Source of the DNA: Closterium sp. Naga37s-1
Taxonomy: Eukaryota > Streptophyta > Zygnematophyceae > Desmidiales > Closteriaceae
Direction: 5' to 3'
Assembly: GCA_947471745.1 (NCBI GenBank)
Contig: CANJKZ010000174.1
Span: 1,836,001-1,900,000 of the forward strand
Length of the DNA: 64,000 nucleotides
The notes under the pieces are model-generated. The model was not told the origin of the DNA and made no database searches. It saw only the letters and a program-made list of their open reading frames with translations. Below, one piece after another: positions 1 through 10,558 of this stretch (its first letter is position 1; every line of letters starts with the position of its first letter). Both the position numbers and the translations under genes were made by a program.

Positions 1-236
1 CGCCCTAGGCGCGCGGCAGGACGACATGTAGCGGAAGCAAAATGGTGGGCCCGTTAAGGAAGGCAGCAGGAAGGTTCCTGCTCTGAATACCATGTTGAAA
101 TAGTAGCAAGATTGGTTAGGTTGATTGGGCCTAGGCTTAGTAGCCTAGGCCAAAGGAGGTCGAGATGGTTGGGGCCAAGGAGGCGAGAGTCGAGAGAATG
201 AGAAGGAATGATTTCACTATGGAGAGGTTCACAACA
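1..236 (-). mobile_element. Right end of a Ty1/copia element (LTR, primer site, start of leader)
   Basis: Read on the minus strand, an LTR-like segment (236 to 93, beginning TGTTGTGAAC and ending TTTCAACA) is followed directly by a primer binding site of the type TGGTATTCAGAGCAGG and then a leader containing GGGCCCAC, the same order as in the family A copia elements further right. The rest of the element lies left of the window. On the right it abuts Ty3/gypsy coding remains. The 144-bp LTR length matches the 125-138 bp LTRs of the other family A copies. No coding part is inside the window, so completeness cannot be judged. Confidence 0.6.
93..236 (-). repeat. Copia LTR, family A-like (144 bp)
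   Basis: Bounded by TGTT at 93 and AACA at 236, with the initiator-Met-type primer site immediately to its left (minus-strand reading). Assigned from the boundaries and primer site; the body is diverged from the other LTRs in the window. Confidence 0.5.
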
Positions 237-1018
237 TATAGGGCAGGACAAGGGGGGGGTACACCACCAAGCAGGATATCAAGATAACTACACTAACGCT
301 AGACCTACATGCAGTTATAACAGCATAATTCTGACAGCCTCGTGGATGGGACGCCTCTGGCGATACTGGAAGAAACACGGACAGTACGGATCGAATGCAA
401 CAACGATTTCGGCTTCAGCATGAAGTTCTTCGCGACAACACTGGATGGCTGCGATGTGCTCCTGGGATATGATTGACTGCGACAGCACAACCTAATCATC
501 TACTGGGCGACGAGGTCTTGCAGCATCAGCAAGCACGAAGGGCTAATTAAATTGCACGCGTGGACTTAGGACAACATTAAAGCCACATGCGTCAAAGCAA
601 TAGGACACTTACAAGGGAGCACAGATGTACGCGGTCCGATTGCGCGAGTTGGCAGCCGACACCGACGGAACCGACATTGAGAACTCTGCGCAGCGGTCCC
701 CGATGAGTTGACACATACCCCGATATTTTCTCCAATGATCTGGCACATGGACTACCTCTAGAACGCCCCGAGGACCACAAAATACAACTGGAGCCCGACG
801 CGCAACCGATTATTCGTACACATTGGCGGCAAGACCCAGCAAAAACTCGAGGGATTACGAAGCCAGTTGGACAACATGCTAGAAAAAGGGTTCTCTGACC
901 TAGTACATCCTCCTTCGCAGCCCTGATTCCTGTTCACACCGAAAATGGACGGCGGCCTTTGCATGTGTATTGACTATTGTGTGCTCAACTGCGTTACGAT
1001 CAAATCTCGATATCCTAT

Positions 1019-1208
1019 TGTCAGAATGTATTTGCTGTTTAGCCTGCAGTGGGGTACTCTGTAGTGAGTACAACCCAATTTAGGGTTTGCTATTTGTATC
1101 CCAACTTTCTATAGTGAAACCACTCATTCTCCTTTCCAATTCTCTCGACACTCAATGCTTAGCTTCTCTCCCTCGCCATGGATCCTAAGTCACGCTAGTA
1201 TTCTCACA
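1019..1208 (+). repeat. 5' LTR of non-autonomous element (190 bp)
   Basis: TG...CA boundaries, preceded by the CCTAT duplication and followed at 1209 by the primer site. About 99% identical to 4950-5139 by eye. Confidence 0.92.
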
Positions 1209-1221
1209 TGGTATTAAGAGC
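1209..1221 (+). promoter_or_regulatory. Primer binding site, initiator-Met-tRNA type
   Basis: TGGTATTAAGAGC starts right after the LTR, one or two changes from the TGGTATCAGAGC consensus common to plant copia elements and seen elsewhere in this window. Confidence 0.75.
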
Positions 1222-1254
1222 ATAACATTCGAAACACCTACTGCCCTGCTAGCC

Positions 1255-2170
1255 TAGGCCCCGGCCCGTCGCCCCTTGGCGTCGCCCCTAGCCCCTAGGC
1301 TCGGCCCCTTGGCCCCGTCGCCTCGGCCCCGCTGGCCCCGTCGACTCCGTCGCCCGCGCCCGGCCCGTACCTAGCCCGCGATCGGCCCGTACCTAGCCCG
1401 CGATCGGCCCGTTCCTAGCCCCGCGCCCGGCCCGTACCTAGCCCGTCGCCCGGCCCGTACCTAGCCCGTCGCCCGGCCCGTACCTAGCCCGTCGCCCGGC
1501 CCGTACCTCGCCCGTCGCCCGGCCCGTACCTAGCCCGTTGCTCGGCCCGTACCTAGCCTTGCGCCCGGCCCGTACCTAGCCCGCGCTCGGCCCCGTTCCT
1601 AGCCCCGCGCCTGGCCCGTACCTCGCCCGCGCCTGGCCCCGTAACTAGCCCGCGATCGGCCCGTACCTAGCCTCGCGCCCGGCCCGTACTTAGCCCACGC
1701 TCGGCCCCGTTCCTAGCCCCGCGCCCAGCCCGTACCTCGCCCGCCTGGCCCCGTACCTAGCCCGCGCCCGGCCCGTACCAAGCCCGCGCCTGGCCGCGTC
1801 CTTCGCCCAGCGCCCAGCCATGTCTCTTGCCCTTGCTCAGCCCGTACCTAGCCAGCGCCCGGCCCCGTACCTAGCCCGCGCCCGGCCCCGTACCTAGCCC
1901 GCGCCCGGCCCGTACCTGCCCAACGCCCGGCCCCCGTACCTGCCCAGAGCCCGGCCCCGTACCTGCCCAGCGCCCGGCCCCGTACCTGCCCAGCGCCCGG
2001 CCCCGTACCTGCGCAGCGCCCGGCCCCGTACCTGCCCAGCGCCCGGCCCCGTACCTGCGCAGCGCCCGGCCCCGTACCTGCCCAGCGCCCGGCCCCGTAC
2101 CTGCCCAGAGCCCGGCCCCGTACCTGCCCAGCGCCCGGCCCCGTACCTGCCTAGCACCCGGCCCCGTTCC
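1255..2170 (+). repeat. Tandem array with core CCCGTACCT
   Basis: The left half (to about 1865) has variable 18-30 bp units around CCCGTACCTAGCCCG. The right half (about 1866-2170) is a regular 23-bp array of the type CCCCGTACCTGCCCAGCGCCCGG, repeated about a dozen times. It lies in the leader position of the non-autonomous element. Confidence 0.9.
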
Positions 2171-2465
2171 TAGCCATGGCCCCGTCACCCCTAGCCATGG
2201 CCCCTCGCGACCTGCCGCCCCTAACCGCGGCCCCGGTGCCCTGTTGCAACATGGTGGGTGAGGGGGTGGCAAGAGGGGGTTCCTCCTGCCCGCGTACCTT
2301 ACAGTCGCACGCGCAGCTCCGCCCCCGCCCCCCTCCCCCCCCTTCCCCCCCTCCATGGGGATGGCGGGGAGAGGGTGTGAGGGGGTGGCGGATGTGCCTC
2401 AGCAGCAGCAGCTGCCGCCACGCCTCCTCCTCTCTCTCTCCCTGCTGCACCTTGTGGTAGGAGAG

Positions 2466-3372
2466 GGAGGGGACCTGCAGCACCAGCCCCCCCCCCCCCC
2501 CCCCCTCCCCCCCCCCCCCCCCTTCTCCTCCATCTCTCTGCTGCGGGTGCAGCAGTGGGGGGAGGGTATGGGGGTGGCGGGTGTGGCCAACCTGCTGTCG
2601 CCCGAGCGGCTCCTGCACCGCCCCTTCTCCTACCTCCCCCCTGCTGCGGGTGCAGCAGTGGGGGGGGAGGGGATCTGCAGCACCAGCCCCCCCCCCCCCC
2701 TTCTCCTATCTCCCCCTGCTGCGGATGCGGCAGTGGGGGGAGGGGACCTGCAGCACCAGCCCCCCCCCCCGCCCCCCCACCCCTTCTCCTCCATCTCTCT
2801 GCTGCGGGTGCAGCAGTGGGGGGGAGGGTATGGGGGTGGCGGGTGTGGCGCATCCTGCTGTCGCCCGAGCGGCTCCTGCACCGCCCCCCCCCCCCCCCCC
2901 CCGCCCTTTTCTCCTCTCTCTCTCCCTGCCGCACCCTGTGTTGGGAGGGGGGGGGAGCTTGGAGGTTCAGAGGGAGGCAGGAGGGGATCTGCAGCACCAG
3001 CCCCCCCCGCCCCCCCCCCCCCCCCCTTTCTCCTCCACCCCTGCTGCGGGTGCAGCAGTGGGGGGGAGGGGATCTGCAGCAGCAGTGGGAGAGGGGATTT
3101 GCAGCATCAGCCCCCCCCCCCCCCCCCTGCCCTTTTCTCCTCTCTCTCTCCCTGCCGCACCCTGTGTTGGGAGGGGGGGAGAGCTTGGAGGTTCAGGGGG
3201 AGGCAGGAGGGGATCTGCAGCACCAGGCCCCCCCAGCCCCCCCCGCCCCCACTTCTCCTCCATCCCCCTGCTGCGGGTGCAGCAGTGGGGGGGAGGGGAT
3301 CTGCAGCAGCAGTGGGGGGGAGGGGAGTTGCAGCATCAGCCCCCCCCCCCCACCCCCCCCCCCCTCCCCCAG
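2466..3372 (+). repeat. Poly-C tracts alternating with a hairpin-bearing module
   Basis: C runs of 10-30 bases alternate with a module containing CTGCTGC-NNNN-GCAGCAG (a perfect 7-bp stem), a G-rich stretch and GATCTGCAGCAC. The hairpin recurs near 2540, 2642, 2802, 3040 and 3270, and once more near 4335. No coding function is supported. Confidence 0.85.
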
Positions 3373-3374
3373 CC

Positions 3375-4290
3375 CTGCGCGCCCTGCTGTCCTGCTGCCC
3401 TGCGTGCCCTGCGCGCACTGCAGCCCTGCACGCCCCGCGCGCCCTGCTGCCCTGCTGCTGCCGCTACAGCCCTTGCTGCTGCCCTGCGCGCCCCGCGCGC
3501 CCTGCAGCCCTGCTGCGCCCCGCGCGCCCTGCTGCCCTGCTTCCCTGTGCGCCCCGCGCGCCCTGCAGCCCTTCGCACCCTGCGCGCCCTGCTGTCCTGC
3601 TGCCCTGCACGCTCTGTGCGCACTGCAGCCCTGCGCGCCCCGCGCGCCCTGCTGCCGTGCAGCCCTGTGCGCCCTGCTGCCCTGCAGCCCTGTGCGCCCT
3701 GCTGCCCTGTTTGCCCCGCGCGCCCTGCTGCCCTGCAGCACTGTGCGCCCTGCTGCCCTGCTGCCCTGTGCGCCCCGCACGCCCTGCAGCCCTGTGCGCC
3801 CCGCGCGCCCTGCAGCCCTGCGCGCCCCGCGCGCCCTGCTGCCCTGCAGCCCTGTGCGCCCTGCTGCCCTGCTGCTGCCGCTACAGCCCTTGCTGTTGCC
3901 GCTACAGCCCTTGCTGCTGCCCTGCGCGCCCCACGCGCCCTGCAGTCCTGCTGCGCCCCGTGCGCCCTGCAGCCCTGCACGCCCTGTGCGCCCTGCTGTC
4001 CTGCTGCCCTGCACGCCCTGGGCGCACTGCAGCCCTGCGCGCTCCGCGCGCCCTGCTGCCCTGCAGCCCTGTGCGCCCTGCTGCCCTGCAGCCCTGTGCG
4101 CCCTGCTGCCCTGTTTGCCCCGCGCGCCCTGCTGCCCTGCAGCCCTGTGCGCCCTGCTGCCCTGCTGCCCTGTGCGCCCCGCGCGCCCTGCAGCCCTGTG
4201 CGCCCCGCGCACCCTGCTGCCCTGCTGCCCTGTGCGCCCTGCTGCCCTGTGCGCCCCGTGCGCCCTGCTGCCCTCTGCACGCGCCATGCA
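3375..4290 (+). repeat. Tandem array with core GCGCCCTGCTGCCCTGC
   Basis: Roughly 20-25 bp units of the type CGCCCTGCTGCCCTGCAGCC fill about 0.9 kb and contain higher-order duplication: the block around 3455-3850 recurs around 3860-4240. All six frames stay open for long distances only because of the repeat. Confidence 0.9.
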
Positions 4291-4539
4291 CAGCCACCCC
4301 CCCCCCCCCCCCCCCCCTTCTCCTCCATCCCCTGCTGCAGGTGCAGCAGTGGGGGGAGGGTATGGGGGTGGCGGGTGTGGGTGCAACTGCGGGGTGGCGG
4401 GTATGGGGGTGGCGGGTGTGTGAACCGTCCCCTCCTCCTCCTCCACCTTCGTCTCCCACTGCTGCAGCTGCCGCTGAGGGGGGTGGGTGTGTGGGAGTCG
4501 AGGGAGTGGTGCTAGGGGGGTGACGTGGGAGTGAAGCTA

Positions 4540-4949
4540 GGGGTGCAGCAAGGGGTGTGTGAAAGGGGGGTGGGACAGTTGGGGGAGGTTGAGCGGAGGT
4601 AGCCGTCGTGTCGCCAGCAGCGCCAGTAGTCTGGAGGCTACAATCTCCGGTAGCCCAGCGAGCCTGCTGCGCCAGTCGCCTGTGGGTCCGTTGCTCCTGC
4701 CGCTCAGTGTTAGCCGCAGAGCCAGTTACTCCTGTAGTCCGGGGATACGGCCCCGGTAGCCACAGTGCGCGCCGCTCCTGTTGCCTGAGTGTCTGCAGCA
4801 TCAGCAGTCGCCTCCTATCTCCTCTCCTCTCACAGTCCAGCCTCCTCCTCACTTGCCTTTTGTGTATGCCTCTAGCTTTGCTTGTACTTGTGAACCTGCT
4901 CTATGACTGCTTGCTTTGCTGATTATACCCCACTTTGACTATGGGGGTG
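4540..4949 (+). other. 3' untranslated region and polypurine tract of the non-autonomous element
   Basis: Less repetitive sequence leading into GCTTGTACTTGTGAACCTG, TGCTTGCTTTGC and ATGGGGGTG, the same order of words found before the 3' LTRs of family A copia elements (for example 21960-22120 and 45340-45567). This points to a shared origin of the 3' end. Confidence 0.65.
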
Positions 4950-5139
4950 TGTCAGAATGTATTTGCTGTTTAGCCTGTAGTGGGGTACTCTGTAGTGAGT
5001 ACAACCCAATTTAGGGTTTGCAATTTGTATCCCAACTTTCTATAGTGAAACCACTCATTCTCCTTTCCAATTCTCTCGACACTCAATGCTTAGCTTCTCT
5101 CCCTCGCCATGGATCCTAAGTCACGCTAGTATTCTCACA
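4950..5139 (+). repeat. 3' LTR of non-autonomous element (190 bp)
   Basis: Same length and ends as the left LTR, followed by the CCTAT duplication at 5140-5144 and by the resumption of the interrupted gypsy reverse transcriptase. Confidence 0.92.
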
Positions 5140-6405
5140 CCTATCCCACACACCGACGACCTCCTCAATCAACTTCGCGGCGCTCGTTAGTTTTCGAAAG
5201 TCGACCTACGTGGCGGTTACCACTAGATCGAGTCTTCGCCGACGATTGTCACAAGACCGCGTTTCGAGGCCGCTACGGGAGCTACGAGTTCACAGTGACG
5301 TCTTTTGGCCTCACAAACGTGCCTTCAACATTTCAACTGGCCATGAACAGGGTGTTTCGCGATCTTCTCGACGAGTGTGTTGTCGTGTACTTGGACGACA
5401 ATTTGATTTTTAGCAGGAAATGTGACCAACACCTCCGCGACCTCGACGCATTATTTAAGCGCCTTCAAGAAAACCGCGTCATCACCAAGGGTTCTAAGTG
5501 CGAGCTTTTTAAGCAGGAGTTGGAGTTCTTGGGATATGCAATCTCCCGTGACAACATGAAAACTGACCGGCCCGCTGACTGACCTGCTATACAAGGTCAG
5601 GAATTTTGTGTGGGGGGAGAAGGCTAAGGCCGCTTTTCAAGAGTTGAAGAATTTTCTGGTGTCCCCTCCGGCTCTCTGCATCGCCGACCCATCCAAGCAG
5701 TTCGAATTCATCACCGACGCCTCAGATTTCGCCATCATCTGCTGTAATCCTACAGGATTTCGGCAACGTTTTACAACCAATGGCCTATGAGTCAAGCAAG
5801 CTACAGGCAGCCGAACGCAACTATCCAATACATGACAAGGAGATGCTCGCCATCATCCACGCATTCAAGCTCTGGCGCTGCTACATGACACGTGCCAACG
5901 TCACTGTTCGCACATACCATAAATCGCTACAGCATTTTTGCGCGCAACCCAACCTCAACCCACGACAAATCAGGTGGCTCGATTACATGGAGTCGCACTT
6001 CACCTACCGCATCACGTATAAGAAAGGGGAAAATAACATCGACAACGCCCTGACCTGCCTGACAGTACAATCCGCTGCAGTACTGATTACCCATTCGAAC
6101 CCGCTACTTCCGGGACTATTCACCCACCGGAAGTCACAGACAGGCGACGACGCAGAAGGGGACTTATTGCCTAAAAGCCGAAACCGCCCGAATTCGGGTC
6201 CCCGCTTATCCCCTATTGCGCGAACTTCTAATTCAAGAAGTACACGACTCGAAATTTTGGGTTGATAAAACCCAGAATATGTTGCACCGTCAGAGTTATT
6301 GGCCTGACTCATCCTCTGACGTGCAGCATGATGTATCCTCATGCAGAATGTGCCAGGCAATCAGATCAACGCGACAACGCCCAGCTGGATTGCAGCTGCA
6401 TCTCG

Positions 6406-6537
6406 TGTTAGAATCAGGAACGGAAAATGAATGAACTAGGAAGCAGGTGGGTACAAGTAGGAAACCTAAAAGTGTTGTACCCTATAAGAACTACCCCACT
6501 ACAGCCTAAACAGACTATAGCATATATAAGTTTGACA
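6406..6537 (-). repeat. Copia family A LTR (132 bp)
   Basis: Plus-strand ends are TGTTAGAATC and TTTGACA. It cuts the gypsy integrase on its left and is followed on its right by the element's polypurine tract. Confidence 0.85.
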
Positions 6538-6789
6538 CACCCCCATAGGCAAAGTAGGGGAGAACAAGAGGTCACAAGACCAGTCAAGAAGGCAAAGCAA
6601 GCTCAGGGTGGATCACAAAGTCACCACACAGTCTGAGCACAAGCAAAGGGCCACAAGGCCAGTTCACATGCAGAGTTATATAAAGGAAAGCAAACAATAC
6701 AGTGAACACAACCTAGCAAGTATAAGCATGCAGGTATATGTATAAAGAGTACATTACAAGCAGAGTCAAGAAGTAAGCAAGTGAGGCAC

Positions 6790-8390
6790 AGTAGGTACAA
6801 GGCCTAGAACAGTACAGAAACGCTGATGATCACAAGGCTGAAGTGCCTTGGTGAAAACATCAGCAGTGTTGGCCTGTGAGGCCACGTAAGCAAGACGAAG
6901 CTGGCCACGCTGCTGCAACTCTCGAGCAAGGAAGTAGCGCAGAGCAATGTGCTTCGTTCTGTGCTCCAATCTGTGCTCCTGACACAAGGCCAGCATGGCC
7001 TTGTTGTCGACGTACAGAACTAGAGGAGAACGAGGCGCCTCTCCCAAGTCGGTCAGCAGGTAGGTGAGCCAGCGTAGCTCCTGTGCAGCCATGGCCCCGG
7101 CGTAGATCTCAGCCTCACAACTGGAGCTGAGAACGGAAGAAGAGCGGGTAGACCGCCAAGAGACAGAACCGGAACCAAGACTGAAGGTGTAGCCCTGTGA
7201 TGACCGCTGCGTAGCCAAGTCGTCAACCCAGGAGGCGTCAGCGTGACCAGTGAGGACAACTCGAGCCCGTCCTCCAAGCACGAGCCCCATGCCCGATGTA
7301 CTGCACAAGTAGCGCAACACCCTCTTCGCAGCATCCCAGTGCACCTTTCGGTGCCTACCAGGAGCAAAGTAGCGAGCCAGAAGGCTGAGAGGGTATGCAA
7401 GGTCAGGTCGTGTGCAAGTCATCAGGTACATGAGGCAGCCCACAAGCTCTGGATACGGGCCACTCGGCTCTACGGACTCGTCCGAAGGTGGAGCTGAGAG
7501 CGAGTGACCGGTAGGCAGAGGAGTGGACTGTGGCGAGGAGTACGTGAAGCCGAAGCGCTGAAGGACCTGCTGCACCATGTGTGACTGAGTCAAGGTAATG
7601 GTGCGCTGTGCTCTGTCCCGGGTGATCCGCAAGCCAAGATAGCTTGTCACCTCCCCCAGGTCGGTGCACGTGTGTCTCTTCTGCAGCTCGGACTTCACGT
7701 TGGCGAGTGCCTCAGTGTCAGCAGTAGCAAAGACAAGGTCATCTACGTACACGAGAACGTAGAACAGCGGCAGAGTGGTGTCAGTGCGTAGAAACAGAGA
7801 AGGGTCAGCAGTGGAAGGAGTAAAACCAAGAGTAGCAAGAGTGGTCCTCAGTGTGTCGTGCCACTCACGGGGTGCCTGGCGGAGACCGTAGACTGGTCGG
7901 CGGAGGCTCCACTGGGTACGAGCAGGAAACGACCCAGTGAAGCCAGGTGGGCGGCGCAGGCAGATCTCCTCGTGCAGGCTGCCCTGTAGAAAGGTTGTGC
8001 TGAAGTCAAGCGAGTGGAGCTCGTAGTCACGCTGAGCAGCTACGTGCAGCAGTACCCGAAGAGTGGTCATCTTTGGGGTAGGGGAGAAGGTCTGGAAGAA
8101 GTCAACTCCCTGTCGCTGACTGAAGCCACGTGCAACATAACGCGCCTTGAAGGCAGGCGGAGAACCCGGCGGCCGCTTCACCCTGAAGATCCACATGCCA
8201 CTGACGATGTTCGCCCCAGGTGGGGGAACCTCGTCTACGTAGGTGCCTGTGGACTTCCAGGAAGCCATCTCGGCGTCCATGGCTGCCTGCCACTGAAAGG
8301 AGTAGGGACCCTCTATCGCCTCTGCGTAAGAGCGCGGGGTCGGGATGTCCGGTGCATCCGGGTCTCCCTCATGGGCAAGCAGCATGGACA
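6790..8390 (-). CDS. Copia reverse transcriptase and RNase H region
   Basis: Domain extent in a fossil element. The N-terminal side has the RT start (QWQAAMDAEMASW, then GMWIFRVKR), followed by QTFSPTPKMTTLR, VYGLRQAPREWHD and the catalytic YVDDLVFA (near 7740). RNase H follows with GHADASWVDD (near 7240), SSCEAEIYA and LYVDNKAMLAL (near 7000). In the living family these copy the RNA into DNA inside the virus-like particle and remove the RNA strand. The order RT then RNase H after the linker is copia-type. Confidence 0.9.
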
Positions 8391-8404
8391 CGAGATGAGG
8401 TACA

Positions 8405-10443
8405 GCAGTGGCAATGCACTTGCCTGCTCCCCCACAGTTCAGCTTCCTTCACATTCGGCTTCTCCTTGGGTTCACCAAACACCTTAGCCCCATTAGCTCC
8501 ATAACCTCCCACATTCAGCACCAAAGATTTCTCCTTCTTAGCAGCACCCCTCATCTGTACCATGGCCTTGTGTTTCTGCTGCTCACGAGTGTCACTCTTG
8601 GGAGCTTCTTTCTCTTCATCTTCAGGAGCAACCTCAACTATGCTCCCCTTGACATCTGCACCATTTTTCTCATCAGCACAGGACAAATTTCTCTTTTCAG
8701 CTGCTGCAAGTCGACTGTTGACCTGCTTCAACTGCTGCACCAGCAGCTCGACTGTCATTTTGAGCTCCTTGATCGTTCCGGCAGCCACTGTAGCACACTC
8801 CCCTTTGCAGCTGCAAGCCACATTCTGCTTTTGAGCTACCACTTCCTTCCATGGCACCAGTGGCACATGCCATAGCTCATCACGCAGGTCGTTGTCTTCA
8901 TGCAGGTCTCACAAAACTCGCTCACGGAGCTTTCCCGGGAACGTCTCGGCTCCATTTGTTGCCGTGCAAACACCTGCAATTCCCATTTGCCTTAGAGAAA
9001 TGAGATTCCCTTTCAGCTCCGGAACCAAGAATACGTCTTCTAGGATGACTGGCTTCCCATCAGCTCCCTTGAAGGCTGCCTTGCCGATCCCCATCACTTT
9101 CATTTTCTGCCCGCATCCTGAGTTCATTTCAATGATGCTCGTTCTCCCAATCTCATCAAGCAGGTCCGCCCTTGGGGTCATGTGATATGCTGCTCCGGAG
9201 TCCAGTATCCAAGTATTGAGAGGAGGAGGATCTGCTCCCTCCTTGGCAGATGCTTTCTCGCTCCCCCCATTCCCTTGCACGTGGAAGAACTGCCCTGGAG
9301 CACGCTCCCAAGTGTCACCCCCATTCGCTGCAGTCTCTGCTACATAACCAACACCTTGGTGCTGGTTCCCCTCTTTATCGTTATCCTCACACCCGGGAGT
9401 CCACCACTTGGGCCGCTTCCAACATTTCGGCTTCTTGCAGTACCAACAGGTACCTTTGAACCCGCGGTAGCTGCCATCATCATCTTCTTCATCGTCATCA
9501 CTCTTGCTTCTCAGTTTCTTCTCCTCATCACACCTGAATTTGTATCGTCTGCTCCCGCCTTGTCCACGTTCCCCTTGACCGCGACCATCTCCCTTACGCC
9601 AATGGCCACCTTGGACTCCATAACCGCCATCTCCATCGTGATCATGACTCAGATGCCTCCTCCTGAATTCCTCCTCAAGGATCTTAGTTCGAACCCACTC
9701 AAGGGTCCAAAGGCTCTGGTTTTGGGGAAGACTTAAGCCGCTTGTGAAGACCATCCATGACTCTGGCAGTAGTGACAACATTTTCAAACACTTCGTCCGC
9801 TCCGGGTAAGTGATGCCACCAATCTATAGCTTTGCATACAACTCCCACATCTTCTCAAGCACTGGCTGAATCGGCTCCCCTTCACTCATCCGCAATGACG
9901 CCAACTCACGCTCCAACATGAGCGTTGCAACCACCGAGGTTGGCGCGTGCAGTTCCTTGGGTACTTTCCAAGCTTGTGGCCCGCAATCATCCTTTTCTGG
10001 CAAATGCATCACGTGCGATCTCTGGTTCAACTCCAGGCTTTGTGATAGGAGATAGTAGCCAGCGGTCGAACATTCATCCCACTCCTCTTGCAGGGCGGGG
10101 TCGCTTGGCCTCTTCTCTGCACCCGTCATTAGCTTCAATAATCCGACTTGCAGGAGCTGCATTTTCCACGCCCAATCGTCGTAGCCACTGCCATTGAACT
10201 TGTCGACAACAAAGTTCTTGAGCACATCCTTCAATAGTGAGCCTCGGCTGGTCCCCACTTCCCTTGGCGCTGAACCACCGTTATCATGGGCTCCACTATT
10301 AGCTTGTGCCACAGATCTTTCGTTTCCAATCGACTCCATGGTGTTCTACCGGCAGTCCTTAGAACCCCACATCTGATACCAGTTGTTGACAGATATTTGG
10401 GATCAAGAGGCTCTTAACACATATTTAAATCACACTAGGTAGT
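8405..10443 (-). mobile_element. Ty1/copia family B fragment (gag, zinc knuckle, protease, LTR remnant)
   Basis: On the minus strand, an LTR remnant (10443-10384) is followed by a primer site (complement of ATCTGATACCA, ending near 10381), a gag domain (about 10340-9500, with DDWAWKMQ and TSVVATLMLERELA), a CWYCKK zinc knuckle region (about 9450) and a copia protease with ILDSGAAYHMTP (about 9200). Next comes a charged region with a predicted coiled coil rich in Lys/Glu (about 8880-8450). It closely resembles the gag-protease of the element at 33789-46170. It is broken a few times and lacks its pol half. Confidence 0.82.
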
Positions 10444-10474
10444 CCCTAAACCCTAAACCCTAAACCCTAAACCC
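10444..10474 (+). repeat. Interstitial telomere-type repeat (CCCTAAA)4CCC
   Basis: Four perfect CCCTAAA units plus CCC lie exactly at the junction between the family B LTR remnant on the left and a family A LTR remnant on the right. CCCTAAA is the canonical plant telomere repeat (C-rich strand). The position at a breakpoint suggests repair of a double-strand break rather than a chromosome end. Confidence 0.9.
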
Positions 10475-10558
10475 AAGTACTAACCCTAATTGGGTTGTAC
10501 CCCTTATGGGCTACCCCACTATAGCCTACACAAATGTAAAAGCTATAATGTTCTGACA
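10475..10558 (-). repeat. 3' LTR remnant of family A element
   Basis: Matches the inner part of the 17655-17786 LTR almost base for base; its outer end is replaced by the telomere-type array. Confidence 0.85.

Larger units (their letters stand above)
1019..5139 (+). mobile_element. Non-autonomous LTR retrotransposon (LARD-like) made of GC-rich arrays
   Basis: Two 190-bp LTRs (1019-1208, 4950-5139) start TGTCAGAATG and end ATTCTCACA, differ at about two positions, and are flanked by a CCTAT target duplication (1014-1018, 5140-5144). A primer site (TGGTATTAAGAGC, from 1209) follows the left LTR and a purine-rich tract (ATGGGGGTG, 4941-4949) precedes the right one, so the element has all the cis signals for reverse transcription. 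The 3.7-kb interior encodes no recognisable gag or pol; it is C-rich tandem repeats. Its last 300 bp resemble the 3' untranslated block of the family A copia elements, suggesting those supply proteins in trans. The near-identical LTRs imply recent movement. Long frames inside are by-products of the repeats. Confidence 0.9.
237..6405 (+). mobile_element. Ty3/gypsy LTR retrotransposon remnant, interrupted by a nested element
   Basis: Translated pieces show, in order: an aspartic-protease-like region with VLLGYD (about 430-475), the start of reverse transcriptase (about 780-1018, including a CIDY...LN..TIKSRYPI-like block), then after the nested insertion at 1019-5139 the rest of reverse transcriptase (5145-5570, with FGLTNVPSTFQ and a YLDD catalytic box near 5390), RNase H (about 5600-6050, with FITDASDFAI) and the zinc-binding start of integrase (about 6200-6405, ending with a CRMCQ-type pair). 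The order protease, RT, RNase H, integrase is that of Ty3/gypsy, not copia. It is clearly broken many times and old. No LTR of its own is seen; its right side is cut by a copia LTR at 6406. Confidence 0.85.
6406..8404 (-). mobile_element. Ty1/copia family A, 3' half (RT, RNase H, 3' LTR)
   Basis: On the minus strand the piece runs from the end of the integrase-RT linker through reverse transcriptase and RNase H to a 3' untranslated block, a polypurine tract (complement of CACCCCCAT at about 6538) and a 132-bp LTR at 6406-6537. It is joined at 8405 to a different copia family, so gag, protease and integrase of this copy are not in place. The surviving coding part looks well preserved. The LTR is closest to that at 33658-33788. 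Confidence 0.88.

Noticed and set aside
3375-4290. Regular repeats considered as a CRISPR array
   Set aside because: Units are contiguous and degenerate with no unique spacers, and the context is eukaryotic retroelement DNA.
2355-4523. Very long open frames (600-720 codons) on the plus strand and several on the minus strand
   Set aside because: They lie wholly in C-rich tandem arrays of the non-autonomous element; several frames and both strands are open at once, and the translations are Pro/Cys/Ala repeats.
8562-8834. Plus-strand frame opposite the family B fragment
   Set aside because: It is the complement of a charged minus-strand coding region; no recognisable content of its own.
10444-10474. 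A true chromosome end
   Set aside because: Only four units, with retroelement sequence continuing on both sides.
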